In this document: one piece after another, positions 37,908 through 50,039 of the stretch
Numbering within the stretch: position 1 is the first letter of the stretch
How the letters are laid out: each line of letters begins with the position of its first letter
Assembly: GCA_003013855.2 (NCBI GenBank)
Contig: ML058505.1
Location: 3,899,331 to 3,963,330 of the forward strand
Direction: 5' to 3'
Length of the DNA: 64,000 nucleotides
Source of the DNA: Liriodendron chinense
Lineage: Eukaryota; Streptophyta; Magnoliopsida; Magnoliales; Magnoliaceae
Made by a program: the position numbers and the translations under genes
The notes under the pieces: generated by a model
What the model was told of the DNA's origin: nothing
Databases searched by the model: none
What the model saw: only the letters and a program-made list of their open reading frames with translations

Positions 37908-40660
37908 TAGTGAAGTTTGGATTCTGACTTTTTGGTTGTAGAGATTCATGGAATCTCATTCCTGATTCCTTTGTGGCACGTTCCGTTAAAAAAAGAAAAA
38001 ATTTGCTATGTGGGTCAAGTGGGGCCCACCGATGATCATGATAGACCGTTGGATGTGAGGGGTCCACCATGGATTTCATATGAACCTAACATCACCCCGT
38101 AGCATGACCTGGGTCAGCTAGATAAGGGTGTGCTGAATGGACGGTAGAAGTCTCTTTTCCTTTTACCGTTTATTTTTCGTGCAATTGATTTAATATATCT
38201 GATCATCTGATTATTGTGATTTTCGGATCATAAGCAATCTGCAGTGAACCCAATCTATCCAATGGTTGTTAATGGTCATATGTGGGCCCACATGGGTCCC
38301 ACATTGAAGATCGCACGGGAATAAGGTAGTAATGGTTCGTACTGGATAATGGATAGAGAGGGAGAGAGCCGCATTTTCAAACTGTCATCTACAGAGTCTC
38401 ACTTGTTAGTTTTGCACTAAACTAAAAATGGTGGTGACTCTTCATCCGTACAGATGAGTTATTTTTACTGCAATCAAGACTGTCCAAATCTCTGAACCAG
38501 TCATGGATGGATCACTACGAAAAAATTTCATTCATAAGATAATTTCAAAGATTCGATTACTCCCTTCAAATTTGGATCGTTTATTTTTTTACTTTTAACC
38601 ATCCATTTCATAGACATCAAAATTAATGCTTACTATTGATTTATCAGCCTATTTTTAAATATATATTCCATCTAAAGTGGGACCCACAATTTGAATGGAC
38701 TAGATGACTGTACATAAATCACCGCCCTTCTTTAAAATGGTAGAGACTAACATGGGATTCTAGCAGTTTTCCCGGACTTTTTGCAGATGCGGACAAAAGA
38801 GGCAGATAGGGACGCGGATTTCATACGGCCGGCAGTCAGGTCACTAATGGACGGTGCTATGTGGGCCGCTCTATGATGTATGTCTTTTATCTATGCCATC
38901 CATCCATTGGTTTAGACCATTTTAGGAACTGAGCCCAAAAATGACGAAGATCCAAATCTCAGGTGGACCACACCGCAGTAAAATAGTGGTGATTGAACGC
39001 TCACCATCAAAAACTTCCTGGGGCCCACTGTAATGTTTATTTTCCATCCAACCTGTTCGTAAGGTCACAGAGACCTCGATGAAGCGAATTCATGTATATA
39101 AGCTTGATCCAAAACTGTTGTGGCCCTAAGAAATTTTTAGTGGTGGGCATTCAATCACCACTGTTTCTTGTAGTGTGGTCCACCTGAGATTTGGATCTGA
39201 CCCTTATTTGTTTTTATGTCCTACAGTGAGCTGGAAAAATAGATGAACGGCGTGGATAAAACACATGCATCATGGTGCGACCCACAGAGAACCGTCCAGT
39301 AGCGAGTGGCTACCAGCAGTGTCAGTATGCAATCCGCGTCTGGTGGGCTGGCCGGTTGTCAATGGGCCGGGCCTGGGGTAAGACTCACCCTGGATTTTGA
39401 ACTGTTTTCCGGCTGGACCTATTCAAAATTCTGATTTTTCAAGGAGGAGCCCCGCCATTGACACCCCCGTCCTACAGTTGCAGCGCTAGGCTGAAGGACA
39501 ATGGGATTGGGTACGACCTCGCCTGTTCGGGCTTTGGCACAAGCTAGGGCTATGAGGGGCTATCGTTATATATGTATGGGTTTCATCCGCAACATCCTTC
39601 CATATCATTTTAGTATATAAGCCCAAAATTGAGTCAAACCCAAGGCTCAAGTGGACCATACAGTGGCAATTAAACACTTATGGTTGAAAACTTTGCAGGC
39701 TGCAAAAGTTTTGGATCAATTTGATATTTGCGTTTTCCCTTCATCCAGATCCAAAAGGCCTTCTAAAGAGGTTAGATAGCAGATAAACAGCATGGTAGAT
39801 GCTAGCAAGGTTTCAACCGTGAGCGTCAATAACACCCAATTCCTGTGGTATGTAATCTACTTGAGCATTACATCTATCTCAAGTTTTTTTTTTTTAATTT
39901 TAGAACCACTTTTTCGCTTTTTAGTGAATGAAAATATCCATCTACCATAATTGCCCCTCATATGGCATGCTCGTCTTAAAAGGAACAAAAGAACTTCTAA
40001 ATGCAGTTTCGGTCCCACAAAAACAAGCTGAAGGCCCACTCCTTCGTTGATCTGATCTGTTCATTTGTGTCGGCGCATCCTAAGACATAGGAGGGCGTTG
40101 ATTACATTTTTATCCGATATCTTTATAGTTAACAATAGAGATAACAATAGCCTTTTATCTTAGAGTTGTTTTCTCTAGTGTAGTACACCCCTGATGTCTT
40201 TTTTCTTTATTCTTGGGGCTATGCCCCGAAACTTCTTCCCCTAGCAAATGGTTAGAGTAGATTTTAAAGGAGATGCATAGTGGGTCCCACACAAAAGAGT
40301 TTAAAAGCTACATGTCCTCCAAAACGGTTAATTTTAGAGTCATTTATATTTCTTCCGTGGGAAGTTATTTTGAAGAGAAGAGAGCACCAACCTAGAAGGT
40401 AGTTAGGATCGTTGCTCTACCCCCATGGGACCCACTTCAACGACCTCTGGCATGATTTCCTCCATTCTAACGAGTTTCCGGTAACTTGTTTATTTTTTCT
40501 TTTCGCAAGAAGAGGTGCACTCTCCGAGGACAATAGTCATTTCCGTTGGTCCTGCCCCCATCATATCATTCCTTCGGCAACATCGACATAAAGGTGGGTA
40601 TAACATATATTTTACGTGTTTTTTTATTTCTTAAAACGGATTCATTACAATGGTAATCCA
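37908..40660. other. Intergenic region upstream of the permease
   Basis: Beyond the presumed promoter there is a full GGGCCCACC fold-back copy at 38859-39287 and a degenerate partial one at about 39555-39850. A poly-T run lies near 39883-39896. The other sequence up to the MULE repeats at 40.67 kb shows no gene. Confidence 0.55.
38859..39287. mobile_element. GGGCCCACC-family fold-back MITE
   Basis: Complete copy. The left end 'ATGTGGGCCGCTCTATGATG' and the right end 'CATCATGGTGCGACCCACAG' are inverted repeats. The interior carries 'CTCAGGTGGACCACACC', 'ATGTTTATTTTCCATCCAAC' and 'TTCAATCACCACTGTTTC', the motif order of the family. Confidence 0.75.
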
Positions 40661-40666
40661 ATCAGA

Positions 40667-40890
40667 AATGCACAATAGAGATCTTTGGACTAAGCTCATT
40701 GGGGATCCTGTAAAAAATGTATAATAGAGATCCATGGACTAAGCTCAACGGTGATCTTTTAAAAAATGCATATTAGAGATCTATGGACTGTGGACCATTG
40801 ATATTCATTGTGGACCGCTGATATTTACTAAGGCCTTATAACATTAACTATGGACCGTGAATATTTATTGTAGACCGCGGATATATCCTT
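40667..40890 (+). repeat. MULE left subterminal tandem repeats
   Basis: Two full and one partial 49-bp units begin at 40667, 40716 and 40765 (core 'AGAGATC(C/T)ATGGACTAAGCTC'). Then come degenerate units of the type 'TGTGGACCGCTGATATT' up to 40890. The second motif recurs in the arrays at 50.04-50.40 and 53.94-55.07 kb, which suggests that these arrays belong to one element or family. Confidence 0.75.
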
Positions 40891-41339
40891 GGAAATGATA
40901 ACTGAGATCTGTTTAAGATTGTCATATTATTATTCTAAATCTAATAGCCTCCGTTTTTTTCCCTTCATGTACATCAATATTCGAACATCATGGCTCTTTG
41001 GACCATATAATGCCACTATGATAGGGAGCTTATATATGAATGAGCCTGTATCTAATATGCACAGGATTATAAACACAACACTCGAGGAATACGAGGTTAG
41101 AATGAAGGTTATTTACGCTTCGCTTAGTACCATAACAATTCGTCCACAGATGATAAGAGACGACACTGATGTCATGGCGTGTATGATTATCTCCAATTAG
41201 AGCCCCATAGTTCAACTACTTTTGTTTATAGAGAAAGTCATATGTATAGGTGTAGTCAAAGAACCCGTCTTCGTAGATCTGAATGAACCAGTAGCATATG
41301 TGGATACTTTTGTATATAAAGAAGACTGCACGGGTATCA

Positions 41340-41890
41340 CTTCACAAGATCATGCAGATATCCTTGGCCCATCAAGCAATGAACACGTTCAAGATCTAAG
41401 GCTCACCAACTTGGACGTGCCAACTTTTCTCTTTTCATCTCATGAAGAGTGTATTGACATCCTTCCAAGAGTTGGCGCATATGTATATTGCCTATCAAGT
41501 AGTGCACATATACGTGTTTCATTGTTCAACGAATCTGATGTACTAACTTTTTAATTGTTCGATAGCCAAGACTACCCAGACATCCCTTCACTAAATCATG
41601 TAAACATTCCTTCGACATCAAGCAATGTACACATTCAAGATCCAAGGCTCAACAGCTTTGATGCTCCAACTTTTCATTTTTCATCTCGTAAAGAGTGTAT
41701 TAACATCCCCCATGAATTGGTGCAGATGTATGTGGCTCATCAAGTAATGTACCTATGCATGTTTTGTTGTTCAATGACTTTGATGCGCCAACTTTTCAAT
41801 TGTTCGCCAAAAGTACCCAGACATCCCTTCATCAGATCGTGCAAATATACCTTGCCCATCATCTAATATACTTATACATGTTTTGCTGTT
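41340..41890 (+). repeat. 240-bp tandem repeat inside the MULE N-terminal region
   Basis: Units begin at about 41340, 41580 and 41820 (last partial) with 'CTTCAC...GATCATGCA' then 'TCAAG(C/T)AATG'. Each unit of about 80 codons has two sub-blocks ending 'ACTTTT' (as in 'DVPTFLFSS' and 'DAPTFHFSS'). The period is close to a multiple of three, so the duplication was tolerated while the gene was still coding. Confidence 0.75.
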
Positions 41891-43230
41891 CAACAATTGG
41901 GAGTGGCTACTAACTCCACGGGAGTCATACAACAGTGGATGTTGTGGTTGCACCATCTGAAATGTTGCCACTGAACATATGCAATAAGGATGCTGCATTT
42001 ATTAACGCGAATTATTCGGGACATCTAGATTTTGTTGACGATCCTACTAAAATAGCCATCAGACAGATGTATAAGGATAAGGCTTGACTCAAATATGTTC
42101 TTTGTAAGTTTGCGATGCAAGAATACTTCTAATATAAGATTTTGAAATTAAACAAGCAAATGTACACGATTACATGTCTCATTAAAAATTATGGTTGGAG
42201 GTTGCATGTATCGAGGTTGGATGATGCTGATGCTTTTAAAATAAAGACATATAGATTTAAATACATATGCATTCAGTCTTCAGATGTGATGGTTTATCTT
42301 CATGTACATTATGAGGGTAGCAGTTGTGGTAAACGTAAAGCAACTTATAAAGGGGCTGGGAGATATTATTGACAGGCAACCAGTAACACATGCAGCGAGT
42401 TTGCTGCTAGACACATGAAGAAAGGCATAGCGTGCAGACTCGCCAATATACAACATGAAATGTTCAATAAATACAAAGTTAATGTCAGTTATGACAAGGC
42501 ATATAATGTTAAGGAACTCATAACTAATGAGGTTATGGGTTCATTTGAACATCCGTACATTGTGTTGTTGGCCTATCTTCACAAGCTGAAAAAGGAAACT
42601 CAGGGGACAATAACAGATTTACAAATAAACTCCGAAATCAATTACTTTAAGAGTGCTTCGTTGCACTTGGTCAATGCGTTAAAAGCTTTCAGCTACATTT
42701 TCAAAAGATGTCGTATGTAGATGGTGCTCACGTGAAAGGAAAATATAAAGGTATATTAGTCACGGCTACAACGTTAGACCAAAATAATTACTTCCTCACA
42801 GTAGCTTATGAAATTTATGAGTTGGAGAATAACAACGGTTGGAATTGGATCATAGGTGTTGGGGTCCCAAAATGTCGGAGTCTTCAAAACGAAGATTACA
42901 AGTATGCTATCCAGCGCATCACTGAATTCGGAGCTAGAGCATCGGAAAATTCAGAAAGAATTCCACTACACATCAGCCTTTACTTAGTATAGAAAGTTGA
43001 CCCTGGGGTGGGCCCCACCATCCATCATGACCAAAATCATAAAAAATTGGGTCGTGGCCGCAGTCATGAATAAACATAGCCAGTGCATCACCATTCATCA
43101 CCAAGCGGGCCACACAAACCTATTATTTAACAAAATTAAAACAAACAGCCAAAACAGACGTCCGTCAGCGCATTACTAAGTTCGTGGTCAGCGCATCAAG
43201 AAATTTAGTTATTTTCATAAATGAATTTCA

Positions 43231-43570
43231 GGACGTACTAATCGTTAGCGCATCAATAAAATTACCCAGCGTGTTAAGAAATTCAGTCATTTTCATAAAT
43301 GAATTTCAGGACGCATTGACAGCCAGTGTATCAATAAAATTTCCAGCGCATCGAAAAATTCAGTCATTTTTTAGAAATGAATTTTAGGACGCACTGACAG
43401 CCAGCGCATCAATGCACTGATTGCCAGCGCATCAAAAAAATCAATTATTTAAACCAAGTAATTTCAGGACGCATTGACAGCCAGCGCATCGATGCACTAA
43501 CTGTCAGCGCATCAGAAAGATAAGCTATTTAAACGAAGTAATTTTTCGACGCGCCGACCTATTTTATCGA
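43231..43570 (+). repeat. Minisatellite array 1 in LTR A (78-80 bp period)
   Basis: Units begin GGACG/CGACG at 43231, 43309, 43387, 43467 and 43547 (spacing 78, 78, 80, 80). Each has 'GACGCA(C/T)TGACAG', then 'CCAGCGCATC' and an AT-rich spacer with 'TTCAGTCATTTT'. The GATGC/GACGC..CTGA and (T)CAGCGCATC parts are near inverted repeats and can pair as short hairpins. Confidence 0.8.
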
Positions 43571-43651
43571 TGCACTAACCCTACTTTCGACCATTATATT
43601 GATCCGCTACACATGGTGATTTTCCATTGGCTGACCTTCGATATTTTCGAG

Positions 43652-43660
43652 TATAAATAT
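43652..43660 (+). promoter_or_regulatory. TATA box in LTR A
   Basis: TATAAATAT followed by a pyrimidine-rich stretch, lying between the two minisatellite arrays. This is a plausible core promoter position within the LTR. No transcript evidence is available here. Confidence 0.45.
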
Positions 43661-43913
43661 CCCTCCTTTCCTATTCATTAGAACGTATCCAGAGAGAGAG
43701 CGTTTTGTCCGCTAGGTATTTGAGTGTCCGTCGGAACCCTTTTTTTGAGTACCAGAACCCTTTTCCAACCACCGGAATCCCTTTCCGATCATCGAAATCT
43801 TTCGTCAAAAATCCATTGCCGACCACCACAGGTTTAGCGTAGAAACAACTTAAAATTGTACAAGTATGGTGGCACATCATAAAAATACCCCAAGTCGGAC
43901 TCAACCTATTTTA

Positions 43914-44190
43914 TCGATGTACTGATTGTCAACGCATTAAAAAAATCAGCAATATCTAAACCAAGTATTTTATCGATGCACTGACCCTCAATGCATCGAA
44001 TAAATCAGCCATTTTTTAAATAAATATTTTATCGATGCACTGACCCTCAGCGCATCCAATAAATCAATCATTTCTAAAAAAAGTTATTTTTAATGCATTG
44101 TCTCTAGCGCATTAGAAAAATCAGGTCCAGCGCATTAGAAAAAGCAGCATTTAAATAAAGTTATTTTTCGATGCACTGGCCCCAACGCAT
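43914..44190 (+). repeat. Minisatellite array 2 in LTR A (59 bp period)
   Basis: Units begin TCGATG at 43914, 43973 and 44032 (spacing 59) and decay after about 44090. The unit at 44032 has GATGCACTGA (44034-44043) and TCAGCGCATC (44047-44056), which form a 10-bp stem with one mismatch and a 3-base loop. Related to array 1 but with a shorter spacer. Confidence 0.8.
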
Positions 44191-45195
44191 CAGAAAAATT
44201 AACATTTTAAACGTCAATTCCAGCATCCCCAAATCTTCATTTTCTGATGTTTCGGTCCCAGTTTTGGCCTATTTTAGGTATTTTGGGCGTTCTAGACGCA
44301 ATGAGACAGTCAAATAACTCATTCGAGATACCTAATAAGCAGAATACAAGCCTTTAGAGTCTGATCCGATTCAACGTGATGAACGGATTAGTTTCTCGAA
44401 AAAAGGTCACCAGTGCCTAGAGTTATATCAATGTATCATCCTTACATGTATTATTATAATATGATTCGGGTTAAAGTTCAGACTAAGCAAACGAACTATG
44501 GTTACACACAATAAACTAGATCAAAAGAATTCTAAACTATCATATGAAGCTTATTAAAGATTGACACCCTCAAAATAGTCGATGCCCTACCCATCCAAAC
44601 GACATCTTCCGGTTGGGCTGCTCAGGTACATACAACTGCAGATCGGTCTTCCCGTGGTCACCTATAAAAAAATGACTTGCGTAGGCCCAGAGTTGTACCC
44701 CTCGGTTAAAAACCCTGACGGCCTCAACGCGGATCTCTAGTTAAAACATGGGACATAGACATCTGACTCGTACAAAGATGGATTAGTCCATAACAAAACA
44801 AAACATACACAGGTCTCTACAACCATGAGCTCTATGACCATAGTCACTGCTGACTAGTCTTATGCCTTTTAATCAAGGGTTATCGATTATTCGATGTAAT
44901 TAAAGGCTCATGTCAGATCACAGCCTGGAATGTACAAGATCTCAGAATGTCTGAAATAAAATTCATCTTGTGATATCTTTCTCTTGTGTATATTTTTGTA
45001 GATGTTTACGATTGTCTATGAATATTTTCAATACTCAGAACCCCAGAGCAACATTACACAGAAAATGTGCTTGTAGCATTTTCAATTCTAACAATAGAAA
45101 ATTTGCAACAAGCAATTACATCATAAGTGGACATTATTTTCATATCGAATCGTCATAAAATATTGATCAGTGAAGTGAAAGTCATATTCCCTAAA

Positions 45196-48100
45196 TGTAA
45201 CACCCCGTACTTTTGGTACGTGGGTGTTACTGTGAAAATTATAATTTGATCACATATGTGCGTATGGGCACACATTTTGCCATTATAAATTTTAATCAAA
45301 TAATATTAATGATATTAATATTTCCATTACTTATGAAACATGGCATTTAATGTTAAACATGGGTAATAATCTTCATAGGGTGGACCACATCAGTCCATGA
45401 GACTTTATAACTGTTGAAAATTAAATTGGTGTCAATTCAAGCACTAGATTATGTAAAACTTACATTATAGGACAAATTAGGTACTATGGCCCACTTAATG
45501 TAGGAATCTGCCCAATTTTTGGACTAAGACCCTAGCATAATAGGTTAAATCGAATAGTCGGAGTGGATTTTATAAATCATCATTGTGGGTCCCACCTTAT
45601 GGTGCAGGTGCACCAACGTGCAGTGCACACCTAGTGCACCGAACTTGGCACCAAACCAAATAGGGCAACAGCCCGTGGAATCTCACGAAAGTGAGATTTT
45701 CTCTCTCTCTTACGTTTCCATCAAACGGACGCTGTTCGTGTTTGGGGCCTGTGCGGCCCACTTTCGGTCAATGGCACGAGTGATCTGAACCATTCATCTG
45801 GTTCACAGTGTAGGCGTGACCAAAACCTTGTTAGTATCCCACATTGAGGTTCGCTGTTCTGTGTGCAATGCGGCATCAAAGTTAGACTGTCCAAATGCAG
45901 ACTGTGTTTCCAGCAGCCTTGCAAATTGAAGATTGCGTTTTGTATGGCCCACTTTCGGATGATCTAAACCGTCCATCGTGTTTTTATGTACCCCTTTGTT
46001 TAATATGATGGTTTTCACAGGTGGGGGCCATCGGATGCACGTGTATATTGCGACAAAAGTCAAATTTTGCAATTAGTTTTTCCAAAAACGGAAATGATTC
46101 CTGCTTGTTTCTAGATGCCAGGTTGGCGATCCGTGTGGAGATAGTCTGGCTCATCTAGACTGTTCATCGCAACCAAATAACCTCATTCTAGAGGAAGGTC
46201 AGCCGTCCAAGCCTGTTCACGTGGATTAGGGTTTGAGAACTTGCATATAAGTAGGAGTTTTCTCCCTTCCTCCGTTCCTTTGGCTCTCTCTTTATATTTC
46301 TCCATTTTCTCCTTTCTTCCTGTCTCTGGTCGGATCTCTTCTAAAATCAGACCTGCAACGGGTGAGATCAATGGGCCAGGGATTCGTGCTAGTGGACCAG
46401 CAATGATCATGGATCTCCCATCGCTCTTCAGTGGATCTTCCATCAGAGAAAGGGGGAATCAACTCATCTCATGCTCTAGATCTGAAGAAGAGCCTGTGAT
46501 CATCCATCCAGCTATTGATCTTCGATTTTCAGCCCTGATTTCAAGTTCTGGTTTATGATCCTCATCTTCCACCCTAATCTGTATCATCCAGATTTTCCAA
46601 CTCCAACCTCAGATCTGTCTAGAGGATTCTCCAATCAAAAGAAGAGGAGGTGTAGATGGGGTTCTGTCGAGTTTTGGTCCAAATCTGGAGATGGACGATC
46701 TCTTGCATCTGCTAGTTGGGAGCTTAAAGCCTATTTCATCTAAGGTAAGATTGATGTCCATTTAAGTTTGAAGTCTTGCTACGTTGAATTCGATTATTTG
46801 ATTCTTGAGTGAGTTAACTCTGTAGGATTGTTGAGTTTGGTATGACTGTGGATGTTGCATCTAAACTTCGGTTGTTGTTGGTTAGAAGAGAGGAAGATCA
46901 AAGGAAAGTAGGGAGAAAATGTAGAGTGTGAAGGAGTTTGTGTTGCCGGGTGTCACCAACTATCTCTGAGTCGACTCGCTAGTGAATATAGCCACTGAGT
47001 TTAGATTTAAGTGAGACTTGGGTTGGATCTTTCCAGTTTCAGTGCGGTAGTTGATCTTATCAAGTGGTAATGTGTGATTTGATAGATCCCGTTCGAGTTA
47101 AAGTGAGCCGAACTCAGTTTTGGGTTCGAGTTAAAGTTTGGGCATAACAAGGAAATGTTGGGTCAACTCAGTTAATTTCACTAAGTTAAACATACTTAGG
47201 ATTCTGTATTGGGTGGTTTCATTCCAGCCATATAGCTGTAGACGGTAGAGATTGTGTCTCAATTGAATCGAGTTGATTAAGCTGAGGTTGTGGCCACATT
47301 GAGTTGGGTGAGGCCGAGTCAAAATGTTGGGAGTAACTTAACAAATTGAGTTTGGTTATTGAGGTTGAAATAAGTTTGGGTTCGAGTCCATTTGTTCTTC
47401 TTAACATTCTATCTTACGTTAGGTCATGGCCGAATGAAGTTTGTGCGAAGTTGAATCGTGTCCTTTAAGTTGCTTTAGAGTTGCATCAATTAGGCCACAC
47501 CATTAAGTGAGTTAAATATTTATGTAGTAGCAATTTAGATTAGTTTTAATTAATGAATCTTGATTTTAAGACAAATGTCTATGTTCTTCAAATTTCTCTT
47601 CTAGTTGCTTAATCAAGAGGGATTTGTGCAAGTTGGGATAATTCGAGATAAATCCATTTCAAATAAATTTTCATGTGAGTTCTCACCCTTCAAACTTTCC
47701 ATTCTCTTATTTATATGTTTCTCTAGCTTCATTATTTGCTTACGATAATTATGTTGTTCATATAAATATTTATTTCAAAATAATTGTCTCGTAATGATTA
47801 TTTTATGATATTAACTGTTTATGGAATGGCTTACATCTAAGTTGTTAATTGTTGATGTAATTTAATTAGTGAATGGAACTATTTCTATGTTATTTGGATA
47901 ACAGTTGGAAAAGTGGTTGTGAAATGTTAATTGTTGTGTTTTGAGAGGATGACTTGTTGCCATTTAGTGAAATTTATCTTGTGGTGTCCTGAATTGGACT
48001 TGATGCCATGTGGCTTTGTTTGGAAAGATCCTTCCTTGTTGGTGTCTATCAATGGACTTGTTTTTCAGGTGGCTTGGATGAAGAAGAGTATCCTTTTGTT

Positions 48101-49035
48101 GGAAACTTTGTAACACACACGAAATAGTAACGTTAATTGTCTAATTGTAGAGAATCATAAATTTGTACTATAGTATATTTTGTCGGACGTCTCATGAGCC
48201 GGGGATGGTGTTATGGGATGCTATGCCCGAGCCGTCGGCCTATGCTGGGTTGCGCACCCCCCATAGTGACCGTGAGCTTTTAATTGCTTGTTTTGTAAAT
48301 TGGACTAATAAAAGCTGATTAATCATACATACATGGCATTTGCGGGTAATGTTGGTGGCGAGCCACATTACTGTCGGTTGATATGCATTGCATTGCGGGT
48401 AACATTGCTGACGAGCCATGTTACTGTCGGTTTGAAATTCACCAGCTGGATGTACATCCCCAGGCTGAAGAACATGTGCATGCACACATTCATGTAAACG
48501 AGATTAAAGTTGGAATGTATGGATTGAATGTTATAATTTGTTGGTATTTGTATTATGAGTGAATTGTTACATTTGATTGTTTTAAATGTCATTTCTTTTG
48601 GAATTGTATAAATTGCTTATTGTGCAATATATTATCTTTAGTTGGTCTTTACTTAACTGCTATCATGCTTGGTAATTTTGGAGGGTTTTTACCTCACTAT
48701 GATAGCGTTTTAACGCTATCGAACCATAACAGTTGATGCAGGTGTCTTTGGATGAGAAGTTGGAAGCTGGTGTAATTCAAGTCTACTGCAGTGTTTCTTT
48801 CCTTTGGTTTCCTTTTTAATTAATGTAATATGGAGACAATTGATTTGTATAAGCCCTATGGGCGCCACTTTTACGGTTTGATTTATATTGGACATTACAT
48901 ATCTAGATTTGCTTCCATTGCATTTTAAATTTAAAAATATATATATATATACTGTAAAGTGGATCTTTGAATGTTTACACTCGGGTTTTCAGAACTCGGG
49001 CTCAACACCCGAGTATTGAAAACTGGGGCGTTACA
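45196..49035 (+). mobile_element. LTR B: 3.84-kb solo LTR (gypsy Tekay/Del-like)
   Basis: Starts TGTAACACCCCG and ends GGGGCGTTACA, with a perfect 5-bp target duplication CTAAA at 45191-45195 and 49036-49040. The ends are inverted (TGTAAC/GTTACA with CCCC/GGGG inside). 3840 bp with no protein domains fits a solo LTR left by recombination. 'TGTAACACCCC' starts and multi-kilobase LTRs are common in plant Tekay/Del chromoviruses; the family name is inferred. A TATA-like ATATAAG lies near 46245-46251. It splits the MULE codons ...Phe-Pro-Lys | Ala-Ser..., and removal restores the frame. Confidence 0.85.
46245..46251 (+). promoter_or_regulatory. TATA-like element in LTR B
   Basis: ATATAAG followed by a CT-rich leader-like stretch (46258-46320), about 1.05 kb into the LTR. 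Likely the U3/R promoter, inferred from position and composition. Confidence 0.4.
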
Positions 49036-50039
49036 CTAAAGCAAGTAATGGTAATTGTGCACACAATATCTTATCAAATATGATGCATGAATATAATAAT
49101 CAGTCGCTAAAAAAGTATTTTTGAGCAATAGCTAGGACATGCAGGAAAATCAGATTTGGGGAGCTTATGAATTGTATAACATTGGCCAACCCTACCACAT
49201 ATAATTAGCTCAATAGTATAAAGAGAGAAGGATGAGCATCTGCATTCTTTCTAAACAAAAGATATAACGTCATAACAATAAACATAGCTAAGAATGAAAA
49301 TGGATTGTAGAAACACCCGAGATAACATCCCACTATGAACTTCTTGATGATGTAAAAAAGAATTTATAAAACTACTTCATTGTTAGAAGAGAAGATGCCA
49401 TTGATTTTTCTAGAAAAGCGACTCCTGGGCTGAGATTTGAAAGACTAAACTTTCAAAAGAGGTGAAAAACAGTATGTATAGTTATGTTTGCGAATAAGTA
49501 TAAAGTCAGAGGGGGTTATATTAATGTAGTGAAACTGGGCGAAGCGAAATGTGGATGTGGTGAGTACGGTGTGATGATGTTGTCATATCTGCATGTAATT
49601 TCAACTTGTAATAAGCATGAATGAAATTGTTATAATTATTATTCTCAATTTCACTCATTAGATATATACCAATAGGCATACCGAGAATCGGTGTACCCAA
49701 TCATTGTTATTTTCCAATGGGATACACCAACAAATGTTAAAACGATATGTGATAAAATTAATTCCCCAACTTAAAAGACACGATCTGGAAGTAAAGACAA
49801 GCCAATTGTAAAGTTCTTTAAGTACAAGTGAACGGGTCACAATCGGACGACGTATACTTACTTTCCAGCCATCAGTGAAAATTGATTATTTTTATATTTT
49901 ATTGTTACTTTTTTAGATTAGAAGATTCTATTATCCTTTTTTTTTTGTAAATGTATAGTTTAATGGCCACTTTTTGTAAAATAATGCTCAATAAGTTAGA
50001 TTTCATTATATTATAAGGTATATGTAATTTTCTCATTGA

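Larger units (their letters stand above)
42857..45093 (+). mobile_element. LTR A: solo-LTR-like insertion in the MULE
   Basis: 2237 bp starting TGTTGGGGTCCC and ending TTCTAACA (TG...CA with TGTT/AACA complementarity). It is flanked by ATAGG (42852-42856) and ATAGA (45094-45098), a 5-bp target duplication with one change. Removing it rejoins the transposase in frame (...Trp-Ile-Ile | Glu-Asn-Leu...). It has no gag or pol sequence, which fits a solo LTR. A TATA box, TATAAATAT, lies at 43652-43660. Two minisatellite arrays sit inside. Superfamily cannot be read from this. Confidence 0.8.
40889..49860 (+). pseudogene. Mutator-like (MULE) transposase, decayed, split by two LTR insertions
   Basis: Remnant of a cut-and-paste transposase in the plant MULE family. 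Parts in order: an N-terminal PB1-like region ('EYEVRMKVIYASLSTITIRP', 41080-41200); a roughly 240-bp tandem repeat (41340-41890); the DNA-binding part ('LIKNYGWRLHVSRL', about 42178-42220; 'YNVKELITNEVMGSFEHPY', about 42505-42560); the catalytic core with the first Asp in 'YVDGAHVKGKYKG' (codon 42720-42722); 'NGWNWII' (to 42854), LTR A, 'ENLQQAITS'; 'DIIFISNRH' where the usual second Asp is Asn (45148-45150); LTR B; 'NCAHNILSNMMHEYNNQ' (about 49055-49105); then a SWIM-like 'KCGCGEYG' (about 49547-49570) and 'YPIIVIFQWDTPTNVKT'. Frameshifts and stops (such as TGA for the expected Trp in 'KKYF.AIAR') make it non-functional. Family identity is sure. Confidence 0.9.

Noticed and set aside
42997..43387. 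Open frames across the hairpin minisatellite
   Set aside because: Repeat-derived translation with no family resemblance, within LTR A.
43231..44190. Regular repeat-spacer look of the GCGCATC arrays as a CRISPR array
   Set aside because: Spacers are AT-rich and homologous to each other, the context is a plant LTR, and no cas genes are present.
46241..46743. Two moderately long plus-strand open frames inside LTR B
   Set aside because: Low-complexity Ser/Pro-rich, no homology recognised, and they lie in a non-coding LTR leader.
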